From Yarrowia lipolytica (taxonomy: Eukaryota > Ascomycota > Dipodascomycetes > Dipodascales), in contig NC_090772.1 of NCBI RefSeq assembly GCF_001761485.1, positions 1,610,501-1,674,500 on the forward strand: a stretch of DNA of 64,000 bases. The letters run 5' to 3'. Each line of letters begins with the position of its first letter. The first letter of the stretch is position 1. A program made the position numbers and the translations under genes. Below are positions 30,797 to 40,655 of the stretch, piece after piece. Below the pieces are notes generated by a model. The model worked only from the letters and a program-made list of their open reading frames with translations. It ran no database searches and had not been told where the DNA came from.

Positions 30797-31075
30797 TCCT
30801 TATGCCCTATGGCTGTTGAATTGTTCCGCATTTGGACCTACAAAACGACTGTCCGGACCTAGTGGTTAGTCCGGCAGCGTCTCTACGTCTATGGCATTTG
30901 CTTGTATACCACATGCCATGTAATTTATAAATTATTTGATGTAATATCGAGTCTAGATATTGTGCGTGTTTCCGTACAGTATGTTTCGCCATCCAAAAAA
31001 AACGATCATCTTTGCGCAACCGCTTTTAAGAAAGAAAGAAAAAATGTTAAAAAAAGAAAGAAATTCAACAAAAAT
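30797..31075. other. Spacer between PRP45 and tRNA-Ile
   Basis: PRP45 3' flank with AT-rich sequence and A-runs at 31030-31075. The A-runs form the T-run terminator of the tRNA on the minus strand. Confidence 0.6.
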
Positions 31076-31166
31076 GGTCCCTAGCAGGATCGAACTGCTG
31101 ATCTTCGCGTTGCAAAGCTGCTATTTCTTATTAGCACGACGCCTTAACCAACTGGGCCAAGGGACC
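31076..31166 (-). tRNA. tRNA-Ile (anticodon AAT) with an 18-nt intron
   Basis: On the minus strand the gene starts GGTCCCTTGGCCCAGTTGG (acceptor and A box) and ends GTTCGATCCTGCTAGGGACC. The acceptor pairs GGTCCCT with AGGGACC and the T-arm B box is GTTCGATCC. The anticodon loop is CTAATAA (anticodon AAT) and is interrupted after position 37 by about 18 nt ending TTTGCA. The mature length is 73. A T-run follows the 3' end as a Pol III terminator. A CACGTG box lies 49 nt upstream of the 5' end. Confidence 0.95.
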
Positions 31167-31213
31167 GATTTTTGAGGTTTAAAAAAAGGTTGATCGTGCG
31201 CTCTAAATAATGG

Positions 31214-31223
31214 ATCACGTGAC
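31214..31223. promoter_or_regulatory. CACGTG box 49 nt upstream of tRNA-Ile
   Basis: Read toward the tRNA (minus strand) the sequence is AGTCACGTGA. Exactly 49 nt separate the CACGTG from the tRNA 5' end. The same decamer sits at the same distance upstream of tRNA-Tyr at 53215. A Cbf1-type bHLH factor is the obvious candidate; this is inference. Confidence 0.5.
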
Positions 31224-31657
31224 TCTCAAAACCTTAAAATAAGGGGAAAATGTTAATTTGACATGTGATTGTTTATGGCGGATAAACGGATTAATATCGG
31301 CCTCGCATGTGAAAGGATGGAATGTGACGTTCATGGCAGTTCGAAACACGTCATGCGTGTGCGTAAATCCCACTTTGATTCATGGCAGTATGTGTTCCTC
31401 GTTGACCACAGCTTGTGTTTCTTGACGCACTCGTTTGTGACCATTGAGATGATAACGGTACATACCGTACTCGTAGGATTGGCCCTGATAATCACGTTGG
31501 ATAATCGGCTTGGGACTCTGATTCGCGTGTCCGTGAAGAAGATCATATAATACGATGCAACCTTGGGTGATGTTAAATCTATCTTTAGTCTTGTTCATGT
31601 CGTGGAAGCGATCGGACAACTATGGCCAGTGGTTGAGTGTTAGGTGTCAGCGGTCAG

Positions 31658-31710
31658 CAGTATGGACGAGTGCATACCAGTATGGACGAGTGCATACCAG
31701 TATGGACGAA
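31658..31710. repeat. 20-bp tandem repeat, about 2.6 copies
   Basis: The unit CAGTATGGACGAGTGCATAC occurs at 31658 and 31678 perfectly and as a 13-base partial copy at 31698. It lies just upstream of the TATA box of the small ORF at 31784. Confidence 0.85.
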
Positions 31711-31737
31711 TAGGGGGCGAGTTGTGCACATATTCAA

Positions 31738-31745
31738 TATAAATA
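31738..31745 (+). promoter_or_regulatory. TATA box TATAAATA
   Basis: A consensus TATA box lies 38 bp before the ATG of the small secreted-peptide ORF. The spacing would leave only a very short 5' UTR. Confidence 0.4.
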
Positions 31746-31783
31746 CAGATGGCACTGTAGATGTCTATTCGTCATCTCTCACC

Positions 31784-32002
31784 ATGAAACTAAACATCAT
31801 CACTGTGCTTCTCTTTGCGGTAGGAACCACGGCAACCGTGGATCTTCCTCCGTTGCCTCCTCTGATTGTATCGCTGTTGCTGGATATGATTGGCGCCAAG
31901 CAGATGAATCACACGGTGGCAATGTCTCAGTCGACAACTGCTCCTGTTGCCACTACAAGTACCTTTTCTACGTCCACTCTGCCTGCATCCACATCAACTT
32001 AG
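31784..32002 (+). CDS. Putative small secreted peptide (72 residues)
   Basis: I do not recognise a family. The frame from the ATG at 31784 starts MKLNIITVLLFAVGTTATVD, a convincing signal peptide with a likely cleavage after the TTA/TVD region. A second hydrophobic stretch (LPPLPPLIVSLLLDMIG) and a Ser/Thr-rich, probably O-glycosylated tail follow. A TATA box lies just upstream and the ATG context is ACC. There are no cysteines, which argues against a cysteine-stabilised effector. The same frame is open further upstream, but only this ATG gives a signal peptide. It could be a GPI-like or secreted orphan, or chance. Confidence 0.4.
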   Translation: MKLNIITVLLFAVGTTATVDLPPLPPLIVSLLLDMIGAKQMNHTVAMSQSTTAPVATTSTFSTSTLPASTST

Positions 32003-32643
32003 CTGCAGGGGCAATGCTGAGGTTGAGCGATTGCCTTCTCTCTCGATGTAGAGATGCTACGAGCAGCTCGAGAGGACCGGAGGACATAGGGACCATCTTC
32101 TCGGTGACCGCGTTTGAGGAAAAAAATTCCATAATACATGCTCGTTTTCCACGGATTAAATCTGATTCTGTCACTTTCACATCTCCATTAGAGTTTTACA
32201 AAGGGTAAAAACTTGCAGCCGGCTACCCGTTGAAGCTGATTGTTGAGCATGTGAATGCGAGGATCTTCACTAAAGTCCATCTGGACGCACGGAAGACGGG
32301 CTGAGATGGGACCGAGAGGGGACCGAAGTATCAGTATTGCGGCCATTTGGCGGGTCGTACGCCATCAGCATCTGACCGGTCAAAGTGGCAAAACGCACCC
32401 CATACCCCTCATGACGGGCTAAAAACGAAACGGCTTGTCTGGGCTAAAAAAACAACAGTCTCTTGTGCAGACCCTGTTGTCACATGCGATGATCTTTGCC
32501 TTGTTGAGCTACTCCATCTACCGATTCTGGTAAACTTAGATGGCCTTTAGACCTTTGCACAACCAAATATATATATAGATGGATAGAGGCACTGAGATGG
32601 AAAGAAAAACTACTCTTCTTACAGTACACACAAAAACATCAAG
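32003..32643. other. Spacer before the F-box-like gene
   Basis: About 640 bp. A TATATATATA stretch lies at 32567-32577, about 70 bp before the next ATG. Nothing else is recognised. Confidence 0.55.
32567..32577 (+). promoter_or_regulatory. TATA element upstream of the F-box-like gene
   Basis: An alternating TATATATATA tract about 70 bp before the ATG at 32644. Position and sequence fit a yeast core promoter. Confidence 0.45.
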
Positions 32644-33513
32644 ATGAACACTTTGCCCCCCGAACTGTGGCACATGGTCTTTGGCCACCTCGATGGCCCC
32701 GACGTCTGCCGCCTACACACAATCAAGCCCTTCCACGAGCTGCTGGAAACCTCGTCCGACTGTTTGTGGAGCCCTCTCGTCGACGAAATCGCCCACTACC
32801 CTTCGACCCTGCACACCCACAAGTCCGCCAAGGCTGCTCTGATGAACCTCGCCAGCAATAAGGAGTACACTGCGTCGTCCAAGGCAGTGTCGCTTCTAGA
32901 AACCACCTCATCCATCCCGTTTGACGACTCGGATATGTCTCTGGAGGACCTCAAGGCCGACTGTGGCTACTCCCACTCGTGTCTCAATGGGGACACCGTC
33001 TACATGTTGTTTTCCGAGATTGGACCGGCCGTGCGGATCTTCAAACACAGCGCTGATGGCACCAAAACCACCGTGGACGTGCCCCATGTGTTCGAGAAGG
33101 ACTTGCTGGTCAAGGACGAGGACCCTTGCGAAGAGCTGGACCGACAATACGAAATGGAGTGTCTCGGTCACAACTCGGAGCTTACCTTTGTTCGACAAAA
33201 GTATTTTATCAGCGGACAAACCAACCACTACTATGTGGACTGGACACAAGGACAGCTACGACGGCTGGATCTTCAGAGAAACGACAAGTCCGAGCTCGAT
33301 CTGGCCACCTACATGCAGTGCAGCAATGGTCAGTTGTTTGTCTTGGACGGACATACTCTCCGAAACACAAATACCAACTCGCTTGTTCCTGTTGAGTTCG
33401 ACACTCGGGCCGGACAGCCCGAATTCGCTCACTCCACCTCGAGATACCTGGTGATCCGCCAGAGCGATAGACTTTTCCACGTGGATACGGTCCAGAGAAC
33501 AGTGAGCTGTTAA
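32644..33513 (+). CDS. F-box-like protein of unknown substrate
   Basis: This gene encodes 289 residues. The N-terminus LPPELWHMVFGHLDGPDVCRL (4-24) followed by a Trp-containing LWSPLV segment matches a degenerate F-box, which in SCF ubiquitin ligases binds Skp1. The rest has no recognised substrate-binding repeat (no LRR, WD40 or Kelch signature). It alternates short hydrophobic strands such as TVYMLFSEIG, LFVLDGHTL and YLVIRQSDRLFHV, which might form a beta-propeller-like fold. Codon use is C/G-ending as in the conserved neighbours, so the gene is probably real. It may be specific to the Yarrowia clade. The TATA box and clean ATG context support the start. Confidence 0.72.
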   Translation: MNTLPPELWHMVFGHLDGPDVCRLHTIKPFHELLETSSDCLWSPLVDEIAHYPSTLHTHKSAKAALMNLASNKEYTASSKAVSLLETTSSIPFDDSDMSLEDLKADCGYSHSCLNGDTVYMLFSEIGPAVRIFKHSADGTKTTVDVPHVFEKDLLVKDEDPCEELDRQYEMECLGHNSELTFVRQKYFISGQTNHYYVDWTQGQLRRLDLQRNDKSELDLATYMQCSNGQLFVLDGHTLRNTNTNSLVPVEFDTRAGQPEFAHSTSRYLVIRQSDRLFHVDTVQRTVSC

Positions 33514-36500
33514 ACGTGTTGTATATAGAGCGGGATTCCGCAATTATTTATTTAGATTAATGACTGATGATTTATGATTTGATTGGATTGAGACATTTGG
33601 TGGTGGGTCAACGGATAAATAGAGATAAGGAGAACACGGGGTCTTATTGTGGGGATCGCGCGGAACAATGGATTATCCGTGCCGTCTAACTCCATCTTCA
33701 CGCTACACCAGCGCCCTGTTGCTATGCCAAATTCTGATGATCCCGTCAATCAACCGTGAGCTATATCACGGCTATCTCTTGTTGAGCAAAGTTAATCGAC
33801 TTTTGCAGGGGTGTGTTGGGTAGATGTACTGTGCAATTGCGGCGTTTCATCTTTGTGGTGTACACAGCAGTATCACTGCTCCTGTAGTCTCTGGCCTTTC
33901 TGATAAAAGTATGTCTCAGCCAGCAGTCCAAAACTGAGACGTAATCCAGAAGACGTGAGCTTTAGGCGGGGTCGGGCGTTATGGGTAATAGTGAGTTGGG
34001 ACTGTTGCGGACAATGTTGCGGACAATGGCACAGCTCAAGGTGTACTTGTAGGTAATCATCGTGTCGTGGTTTGTTGGTTAGTGTTACAGAGACAGCAAT
34101 TGGTTTTCTCATATATTTTTCGTCTCTTTTGATTCAATCTTTCTTCTTCCGTTCCCATATGATACAAGTATGCAGTACATGCAGTTATTTTTCACGAACA
34201 TGACCTTTCAGGTCTTGTACAAAAAAAGAGAACTATCCATGATGCAAGCATATCACTCCCCATCCCTGGTTTATTTGTTGGTTTCTCATCTGATTTTATT
34301 GTCTCCATGCGCTATATATTCACTCTCCCATCACCATTATTGTATTATTGCACGCCTGTTTTTAGGTTGAAACGAGTATGGGCCGCGATGCACATTCCGC
34401 CACTAGAATGTGCCAGTATGCAACACAGTGGTGGAAGGTATAGACCCATTTCGACGTTGGTGTGACAACATACGAGCGTCGACTACAAGCGGACGATTCA
34501 CGGATGTTTACAGCACTTTTACAAGTACTTTTACAAGTACTTCTAAAAGTAGTTGAAGGAGAGTTTTACTTCCCGCTGCGATTATGCATTTAAATTATAA
34601 GCGATAATATGCATGTAAAATGATCCATCTATATTTGAGCTGCTACCTACTGTACAGTACATTGTAGGTCCTGGGCGACTCAGGAAGAAGCAGAGAGGAG
34701 TCCAAGATTGACCCTAAGCGCCGAAGAAACTCAACACAGTGATCTACCCATGGCACGGTACGGCTTCTCCGACACATGATACACACGCACTGGCGACTTG
34801 GTGTGTCAATTGAAAATACTCAAGAGCAATAAAAATGTTCCCTCGGGGAGAAAACAAGAGTACATACTGCTCAAGTTACAGTAATCGACAGGTTTGGAGT
34901 GAGGATCCAGTACGTGTAGTTTGGCGAGGATAATGATGCCTGCGACACCTACAATTCCATTCACAAGTGGAACTCTACAAGTACACAAGCCTTTGCAGAC
35001 AGGTCAAGAGGACAAGAAGTCCGATGAAGAACATCTGCAAGTAGGAGAGGGCCGACTAGTCTTAATATTCCTACTTGTGGGGAGGAACTTACGCCGGCAC
35101 GAGACACAAGTGACAACTGGCTGCCGCGGGTCTTCGAGAGATCCTTTCCTGACAATATGACCGACCTTGGGAAGAACAGGCTGGTACGAACTCTGAACAA
35201 CAGGAGTATTGTGAATTGCATTGGCAGACGTGTTGATATATCTCTAGCTTAAACCCATGAATGGTGCCATCATACAGTGTGCTCCATTCGAGTTAGGTAC
35301 AGTACATTGTACTGAACTGCAAGTGGCCCTCGACATTGAACCTGGGGCAGAGTGGATGTAGACACAGAGTGGTGATCACCGACCTGGGGAGTGTCTTCTT
35401 AGTGACCGCGAACTGATTGAGAGTCTGATGTCCAAATAAGACCACATCGATTGGGCTGCCTCATCCGAAAGGTCTGATTGATGCTGGAGGGATACACCGG
35501 GCCGCATCGCTGAACAGTTTGTTCTCAGAAGTTTGTCATTGAATGATATACGACTAGTTGCTGATAACGCAGCATTTCGACGCTAATTTCAAGGAGTCGT
35601 CTCGTTAGGATAGCCAAGATTGCGTTGACACCGGCCAGTGAGCTACAGTGAGAAGGGCCAGTGTATGGGGCACATGGCCAATATTTTGGCCACTGGGTTA
35701 AGCTGGAGTTGTCTCTTAGAGATGAAAGCAGCCCAGGCAGGAAACAGCTCGATTGAGCTCGAACCTGCTTTCTGGTCGCATGCTTCCCAGAACACGACGA
35801 GCAAACAAGTGCAATCTCAAACATTGCAGTGATGGATATTTTCAACACTACCCTGAACCTGACAGATCCCGAGATCACAATCGCAAGATATTCTCCCTTC
35901 CACTCGAGGGAGAGATCCCTGAAGGTAACCAATCTCTTTGACAGCAGACCTGACCATGGCTTGACTTGATTTAAGCAACCCCAGTGACCTATGAATCGAC
36001 AAAGGAACATGCTTGTCTACTCCTCACTCCAAAGATAGCGAATATATGGGGGAGACACAGTTTATATAGTATTTGTTGGCGACAAAAAGCAATACAGTTG
36101 ACTTGAGATGTTGCAATTCATCTACTACTTTATTTGTAGCAGTCAACGACCCCAGATATTATTTCATTGGACTCTTGAAGTCCGAGTTTGGTAGCAACCG
36201 AAGATATCATGCACACATGCACATTATCTCGCACTATCCAGGCTACTGTACGCAAACCGTTCCGAGAGACTACATACAATAACTGTTGTCTCTCTCTGGG
36301 TCTCGCAAAGCTTCGTGATTGACCATCTCTCTGCTAGTTTCATTTCTATACGCGATCTGAAAATGTAATCCTTTACTCATAAATTGTGTGTCCTGGTCTA
36401 CCAATCAACAGAGCATAGAGTACAACGACCGTGCCCTATTCATCATATAAACTGCAAAATCAGCCCGCAGAAGCCATTAATATTCAATCGACTATGGTGG

Positions 36501-37010
36501 TGGTGTTCCGATGCTAGTCAGGGCACGTAATTCTCACATCATCAGGACAGCCAAGAAAACGCAATTCCACATTCCGGAACCAGTGAGTGATGCAAACTCA
36601 CAATATCCTCGTCAAATGGTTCAACTTTGACATCACCAGCTGCTCTCTGGGGCTCTGAGGGCTCATCACTTGCCATTTGCATTCTAATCGGACAAACCGA
36701 CTTCTGTAAGTCAGCTCAACGTAGACCTTTGGTCTTTTCTCCGCCTATCACTCGCACTCCCGCCGCCATTGGAGCTCTTGCCCCTGTCACAATGAACCCC
36801 TAGAAGGGAGGCATGCTCAGATGAACCCAGGACTGATGCATTTATAACATCCTCCTTAGGCCTGGGTGCCTGGCTTGCCTCCACTATACTGAAAACAGTT
36901 AACTATGTACCAAATATATATGTAGCCACTAGAAGCGACTTGTGTAGTGTATGGCCAAAGAGCAGTTCAAATGCTTAGAAGCCCGTAGTCAGAATATGCT
37001 TATTATTAGC
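33514..37010. other. Long intergenic region between the F-box-like gene and PPA2
   Basis: A 3.5 kb stretch without a supported gene. The longest frame (35525-36010, minus) has no family resemblance and unbiased codons. Recurrent ACAAGTACTT and GTACAGTAC motifs occur, including a direct repeat TTTTACAAGTAC at 34517-34545. No terminal repeats or element remains were recognised. Confidence 0.55.
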
Positions 37011-38018
37011 TTATTCCCGCTCAACAACTAGCCAGTCGTTGACGCTGGAGCTGACCTTGGCAGGCTCAACCACCTCATTGGCCTTGATTGCCACATCGTG
37101 TCTGCTCTTGAATCCCTTGGTGTCGGTCAGAGTCACATTGGTCAGATCAATCTCGCCGGCAGGAACGTTTCCCTTGAGTAGCTCCAGCCAATGTACGTGA
37201 CCCTCGTACACCACGTCGAGAGCCTCAGCTTTGTTGAGGAACTTGCCATCGAAGGCAAAGTTGTTAGCAGGCTTTCCGTCAGGCACCTTGTAGTACTTGA
37301 ACCAGTCGTAGATGTCATTGAGAACCGACTTGGACACGTCGGAAATGTCGTTGATCTTGGCGGCTCGCGGGTCTCGAACGTCAATGGCGATAATCTTCCA
37401 GTCGGTCTCGCCCTCATCAATAAGACCTAGGGCGCCGACCACCTTGACGGTCTTGACCTGGCCCATTTTTCCGAGAGCCTGGCCAATGTCCACAACGTCA
37501 ATGGGGTCATTGTCTCCCTCAATTTGGGTCAGGCTGTCCTTGACATGAGGGTTCTCCCACGTCTGGGGGATAGCTCCGTAGTTGTGACAGTAGCCGTGAT
37601 GGGGGTAGAAGTTTCGCACAAACCGAACCCGGTCCTTCTTCACGTCCTGGGTGATGGGATTGAGCTCGGCAGACTTTGAGATCTCCATCTTGGCGTTGCT
37701 CCATCGCGGAACCTCCACCACCATGTTCACCAGATCGCTCTTGGGTTGCTCAAATCGAATCTTGCCGCTGTCGGGGTACACGGGAATGTCATGGAAGGCG
37801 GAAATGGGATCGCCAGCCTCGTTCTCAATGTACAGCTTGAAGTCCTTGGTGTACAATTGGCCGTTGGTTCTGGTTTTGTACGACATGGCTCGGGTGACCT
37901 GGAAAGACGAAAAGAAGCCAGAAGAGGAGGTTTGGGCACAGAAGAAGCCAGCGCCGGGGCCCCGGAGCCGCGCAGAAATACGGGAGCCTCTCAGAGGACG
38001 GACGACCTGTCGCAACAT
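37011..38018 (-). CDS. PPA2: Inorganic pyrophosphatase, mitochondrial Ppa2-like
   Basis: This gene encodes 335 residues of family I soluble inorganic pyrophosphatase, which hydrolyses PPi to drive biosynthesis. The metal-binding signature is DNDPIDV, preceded by the active-site block FVRNFYPHHGYCHNYGAIPQTWE. ISAFHDIPVY, VEVPRWSNAKMEI and GETDWKIIAIDVRDP are also diagnostic. The first 44 residues are Arg-rich without acidic residues (MLRQVVRPLRGSRISARLRG), a typical mitochondrial presequence. An in-frame Met45 (MSYKTRTNG) corresponds to the first residue of cytosolic pyrophosphatases. The second start has a purine at -3. The protein may therefore be mitochondrial only, or made as two forms. 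Confidence 0.93.
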   Translation of the reverse strand: MLRQVVRPLRGSRISARLRGPGAGFFCAQTSSSGFFSSFQVTRAMSYKTRTNGQLYTKDFKLYIENEAGDPISAFHDIPVYPDSGKIRFEQPKSDLVNMVVEVPRWSNAKMEISKSAELNPITQDVKKDRVRFVRNFYPHHGYCHNYGAIPQTWENPHVKDSLTQIEGDNDPIDVVDIGQALGKMGQVKTVKVVGALGLIDEGETDWKIIAIDVRDPRAAKINDISDVSKSVLNDIYDWFKYYKVPDGKPANNFAFDGKFLNKAEALDVVYEGHVHWLELLKGNVPAGEIDLTNVTLTDTKGFKSRHDVAIKANEVVEPAKVSSSVNDWLVVERE

Positions 38019-39349
38019 GCTGTTTTGTGTAGTGTGGTGTCTGGGTGAGAAGTGGCGACCAGAAGAGCTGTGCAGTTATGCACGCTTGGGACCAAAGTTG
38101 GTGGTGCCTGGAGTGGGCTCACTACGTGTGTGTTTTGCGACGAGTATTGTAAGACAGGTGTATTATATTATTATATAAATCAAATTAGGCAGTCTTAATG
38201 ACTCATTTATGGCTTCTTTAACCACTCAAAGGCGTTTCCAAGCTGCTAGGTAAGACGTCTGAAATCTCACCAGATACGATAAAGTTATCAGCCGATCGGA
38301 GATACTTCGGGGTCGGAAGTTGAGAAGGCAAAATACAACAACTAGACTCGGTGAGTGGCTGGATTTATCGGTGGTACGATGGGAAGGAAAACACTGATAT
38401 TTCCCTTCTTTATCGGAGTTGATCCAGCGCTTCGCTGGGGTAAGACAGTCGTGCTGCAATCCCCAACAAAAATGTAGATTAAATTTTTTTGGTTGACATT
38501 TTGTACAATACTTGAGAATAAGTCAATATTAGTTGAGATTAGTTAACTCGAGCCAGTTAGGGGGGGGGAAAGAGATATCATAGGGTCCCATACGATGGTG
38601 AAAATTCAAATATCGGGGTCTAAACAGCCTCAATACTCCCAGTATCTACTACCCTTTAGATTTCCAGCTCGAGTTCTGCCGCTATCTCGTCTCAATGACA
38701 CCTCTTTCTGACCACTAATGGAGCTACAGTATGTGTATCGTATCGCACGGCTCGAACGACCCTCCAGCCACATTATACTGCAAAAGCAAATAACTGCAGC
38801 TCCACAGCATAATAAAATATTTTCGAGGCCGGGTACCGGATAAAACAACCGCACATATGCACAAATGAGAGTCTGATTTAATTACGACTTTTTTACGATA
38901 TTTTACCCTGTTTTACGATATTTTACCATGTTTTATAATATTTTACCATGTTTTATGATATTTTACCCTGTTTTATGATATTTTTGTATTTCCATATTTT
39001 ACAATATTTTACGACAAAATTTCAGAATCAAAGCGCGTATACAAATAAATACTCGTACCTCTTCTACTTGTGCTATAATCACTCGTTTAACGACACCTAT
39101 GAGCTCCCTTTTTACGTCTCTTCGACAACCCCTATTTCTACTTCCGTTGCAATATCTTGCAGAAGTAACCGCCACCAACGGTTATGGAAAAAGAAACAAC
39201 AATATGCAACAAAGAAACAAAGAATGACATACAAGTGCTCGTCGTTGTGTGATGAGATAAATATTATTTTAAATAAATAAACTGAATTGACCTTTGGGTC
39301 TTGGTTCATAGTGGTGGTATCGTACAGGCCGTGTAATATCGTCTTTGGT
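38019..39349. other. Intergenic region between PPA2 and the methyltransferase-like gene
   Basis: About 1.3 kb. It contains a 20-bp AT-rich tandem array at 38886-39015. A G-run (nine G) lies near 38561. No gene is seen. Confidence 0.55.
38886..39015. repeat. AT-rich tandem repeat, 20-bp unit, about six copies
   Basis: The unit GTTTTATGATATTTTACCAT and close variants (ACGATA, ATAATA; CCCTG or CCATG joints) repeat about six times and then decay. It lies roughly 300-400 bp beyond the stop codon of the methyltransferase-like gene. Confidence 0.87.
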
Positions 39350-40617
39350 CTACTCTGGCTTCTGAGCGTAACACGCCATGAATTTGTAGGCGGTGTTAAT
39401 TTTGGCTCCACTGCCTCTGTCGGCCATCAGTCGGCAGTAGTCCTTGCGCTCCTCATTGTTGAGGTTTCCAAAATGAATCATGAGCGTCGTGGAGAAGAAC
39501 ATGGTGAGAAGATCAGTTAGATCTCCGACTCTACCGCCCCAAGCTCGAGGTAAGGCAGTGTACGCTCTGTGGATGTTGTGAAACCCAGCAGCGTTGAGAT
39601 GTGAAGCGACATGCTGAGAGGGCTCGATATGCATTCGTCGAGCACGTAGAGCGTTGGTCAGCCGAGACCAGTACTTTTCCTCCAGAGGATTAGGGTTGAT
39701 TTGGGCAAAGTCGCAGATGAGCGTCTCGATATATCCTCCCGGTTTCAGCACCCGTCTGAGTTCCTTGAACAGGGGCACCCACTGGTCACTCTGAATCAGG
39801 TACCACAGACACTTTGCGGAAATGATATCAAAGTAATTGTCTGAAAACGGCAGCTTATCCAGAGATTTACCGGTCACCTGAATGTAGTTAGCAGGTCCTC
39901 CTCCTCCTCGTGACTGCGGGACCGTTCCCAGCTGCCACTCGTAGCCGTAGACCATAGCGTCGGGGAAATCGAAGGCCAGTTGCCACGACCACTGTTCCTT
40001 TGTGATGCCCTGGAACTCGAGCACGTTTTTGGTGTCGGATGAGTTCTTGAGGGCCAGAGAGCCTGGAGAGAAGAGCAGGGCTCCATGGAGAATGAAACGA
40101 AGCGCCATCATGCCCCACAGTTCCGCGATATCGGACTGGTAGCCCTCAAACGCAGACTGCTGGTACTGAATCCATGCTTCTCGTCGGGTGGCGGCGTAGA
40201 TGAGTGAGTCGGACTCCTTGGAGTTGTTGAGGAACTCGGTGAAGTAGTTGTAGTAGAGGTTCTCTGTGCTTTTTTTGGTGACCGGTTTGTACGACTTGCG
40301 TTTGTTGTGTGCCGACGAAGAGGCTGCCGTGATGGGCGTCGGTGGCGGCATGGGCGCATTCTGTGCGTTTTGTGTTGGCTTTTGCGAGTGTCGAGAATGC
40401 GAGGATCGTTCGGAGTGCACGGACCGGTTGGAGTTGCCGCTGCGGGCAGTTGCCACTGAGGTGTTGGAGGTCTGTCTCGACAGCGAGAGCTTTGACGACG
40501 AGTCCGACACGGTGGTCAGGCCGTCCCACATCATGTGGCCTCCTTCTGTGCGCCTGTGTGGGCCCTTGACGAAATAGGGGGCGTTGGCGGCCGACCCCGC
40601 GGGTCCATTAGTTGTTG

Positions 40618-40655
<38 letters not shown>

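Larger units (their letters stand above)
31167..31783. other. Spacer between tRNA-Ile and the small secreted-peptide ORF
   Basis: About 600 bp. It holds the CACGTG box at 31216-31221, a 20-bp tandem repeat at 31658-31710 and a TATAAATA box at 31738-31745. Short reading frames on both strands are unsupported. Confidence 0.55.

Noticed and set aside
31380-31619. 79-codon frame on the minus strand next to tRNA-Ile
   Set aside because: It lacks an ATG at its 5' end and no family is recognisable; an internal-ATG version of 72 residues is possible but unsupported.
35525-36010. 161-codon frame on the minus strand
   Set aside because: Unbiased codons, no recognisable motif, and located in a long noncoding region.
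33514-37010. Long gap considered as a site for an LTR element or other mobile element
   Set aside because: No terminal repeats, integrase or polymerase motifs, or target duplications could be recognised by eye.
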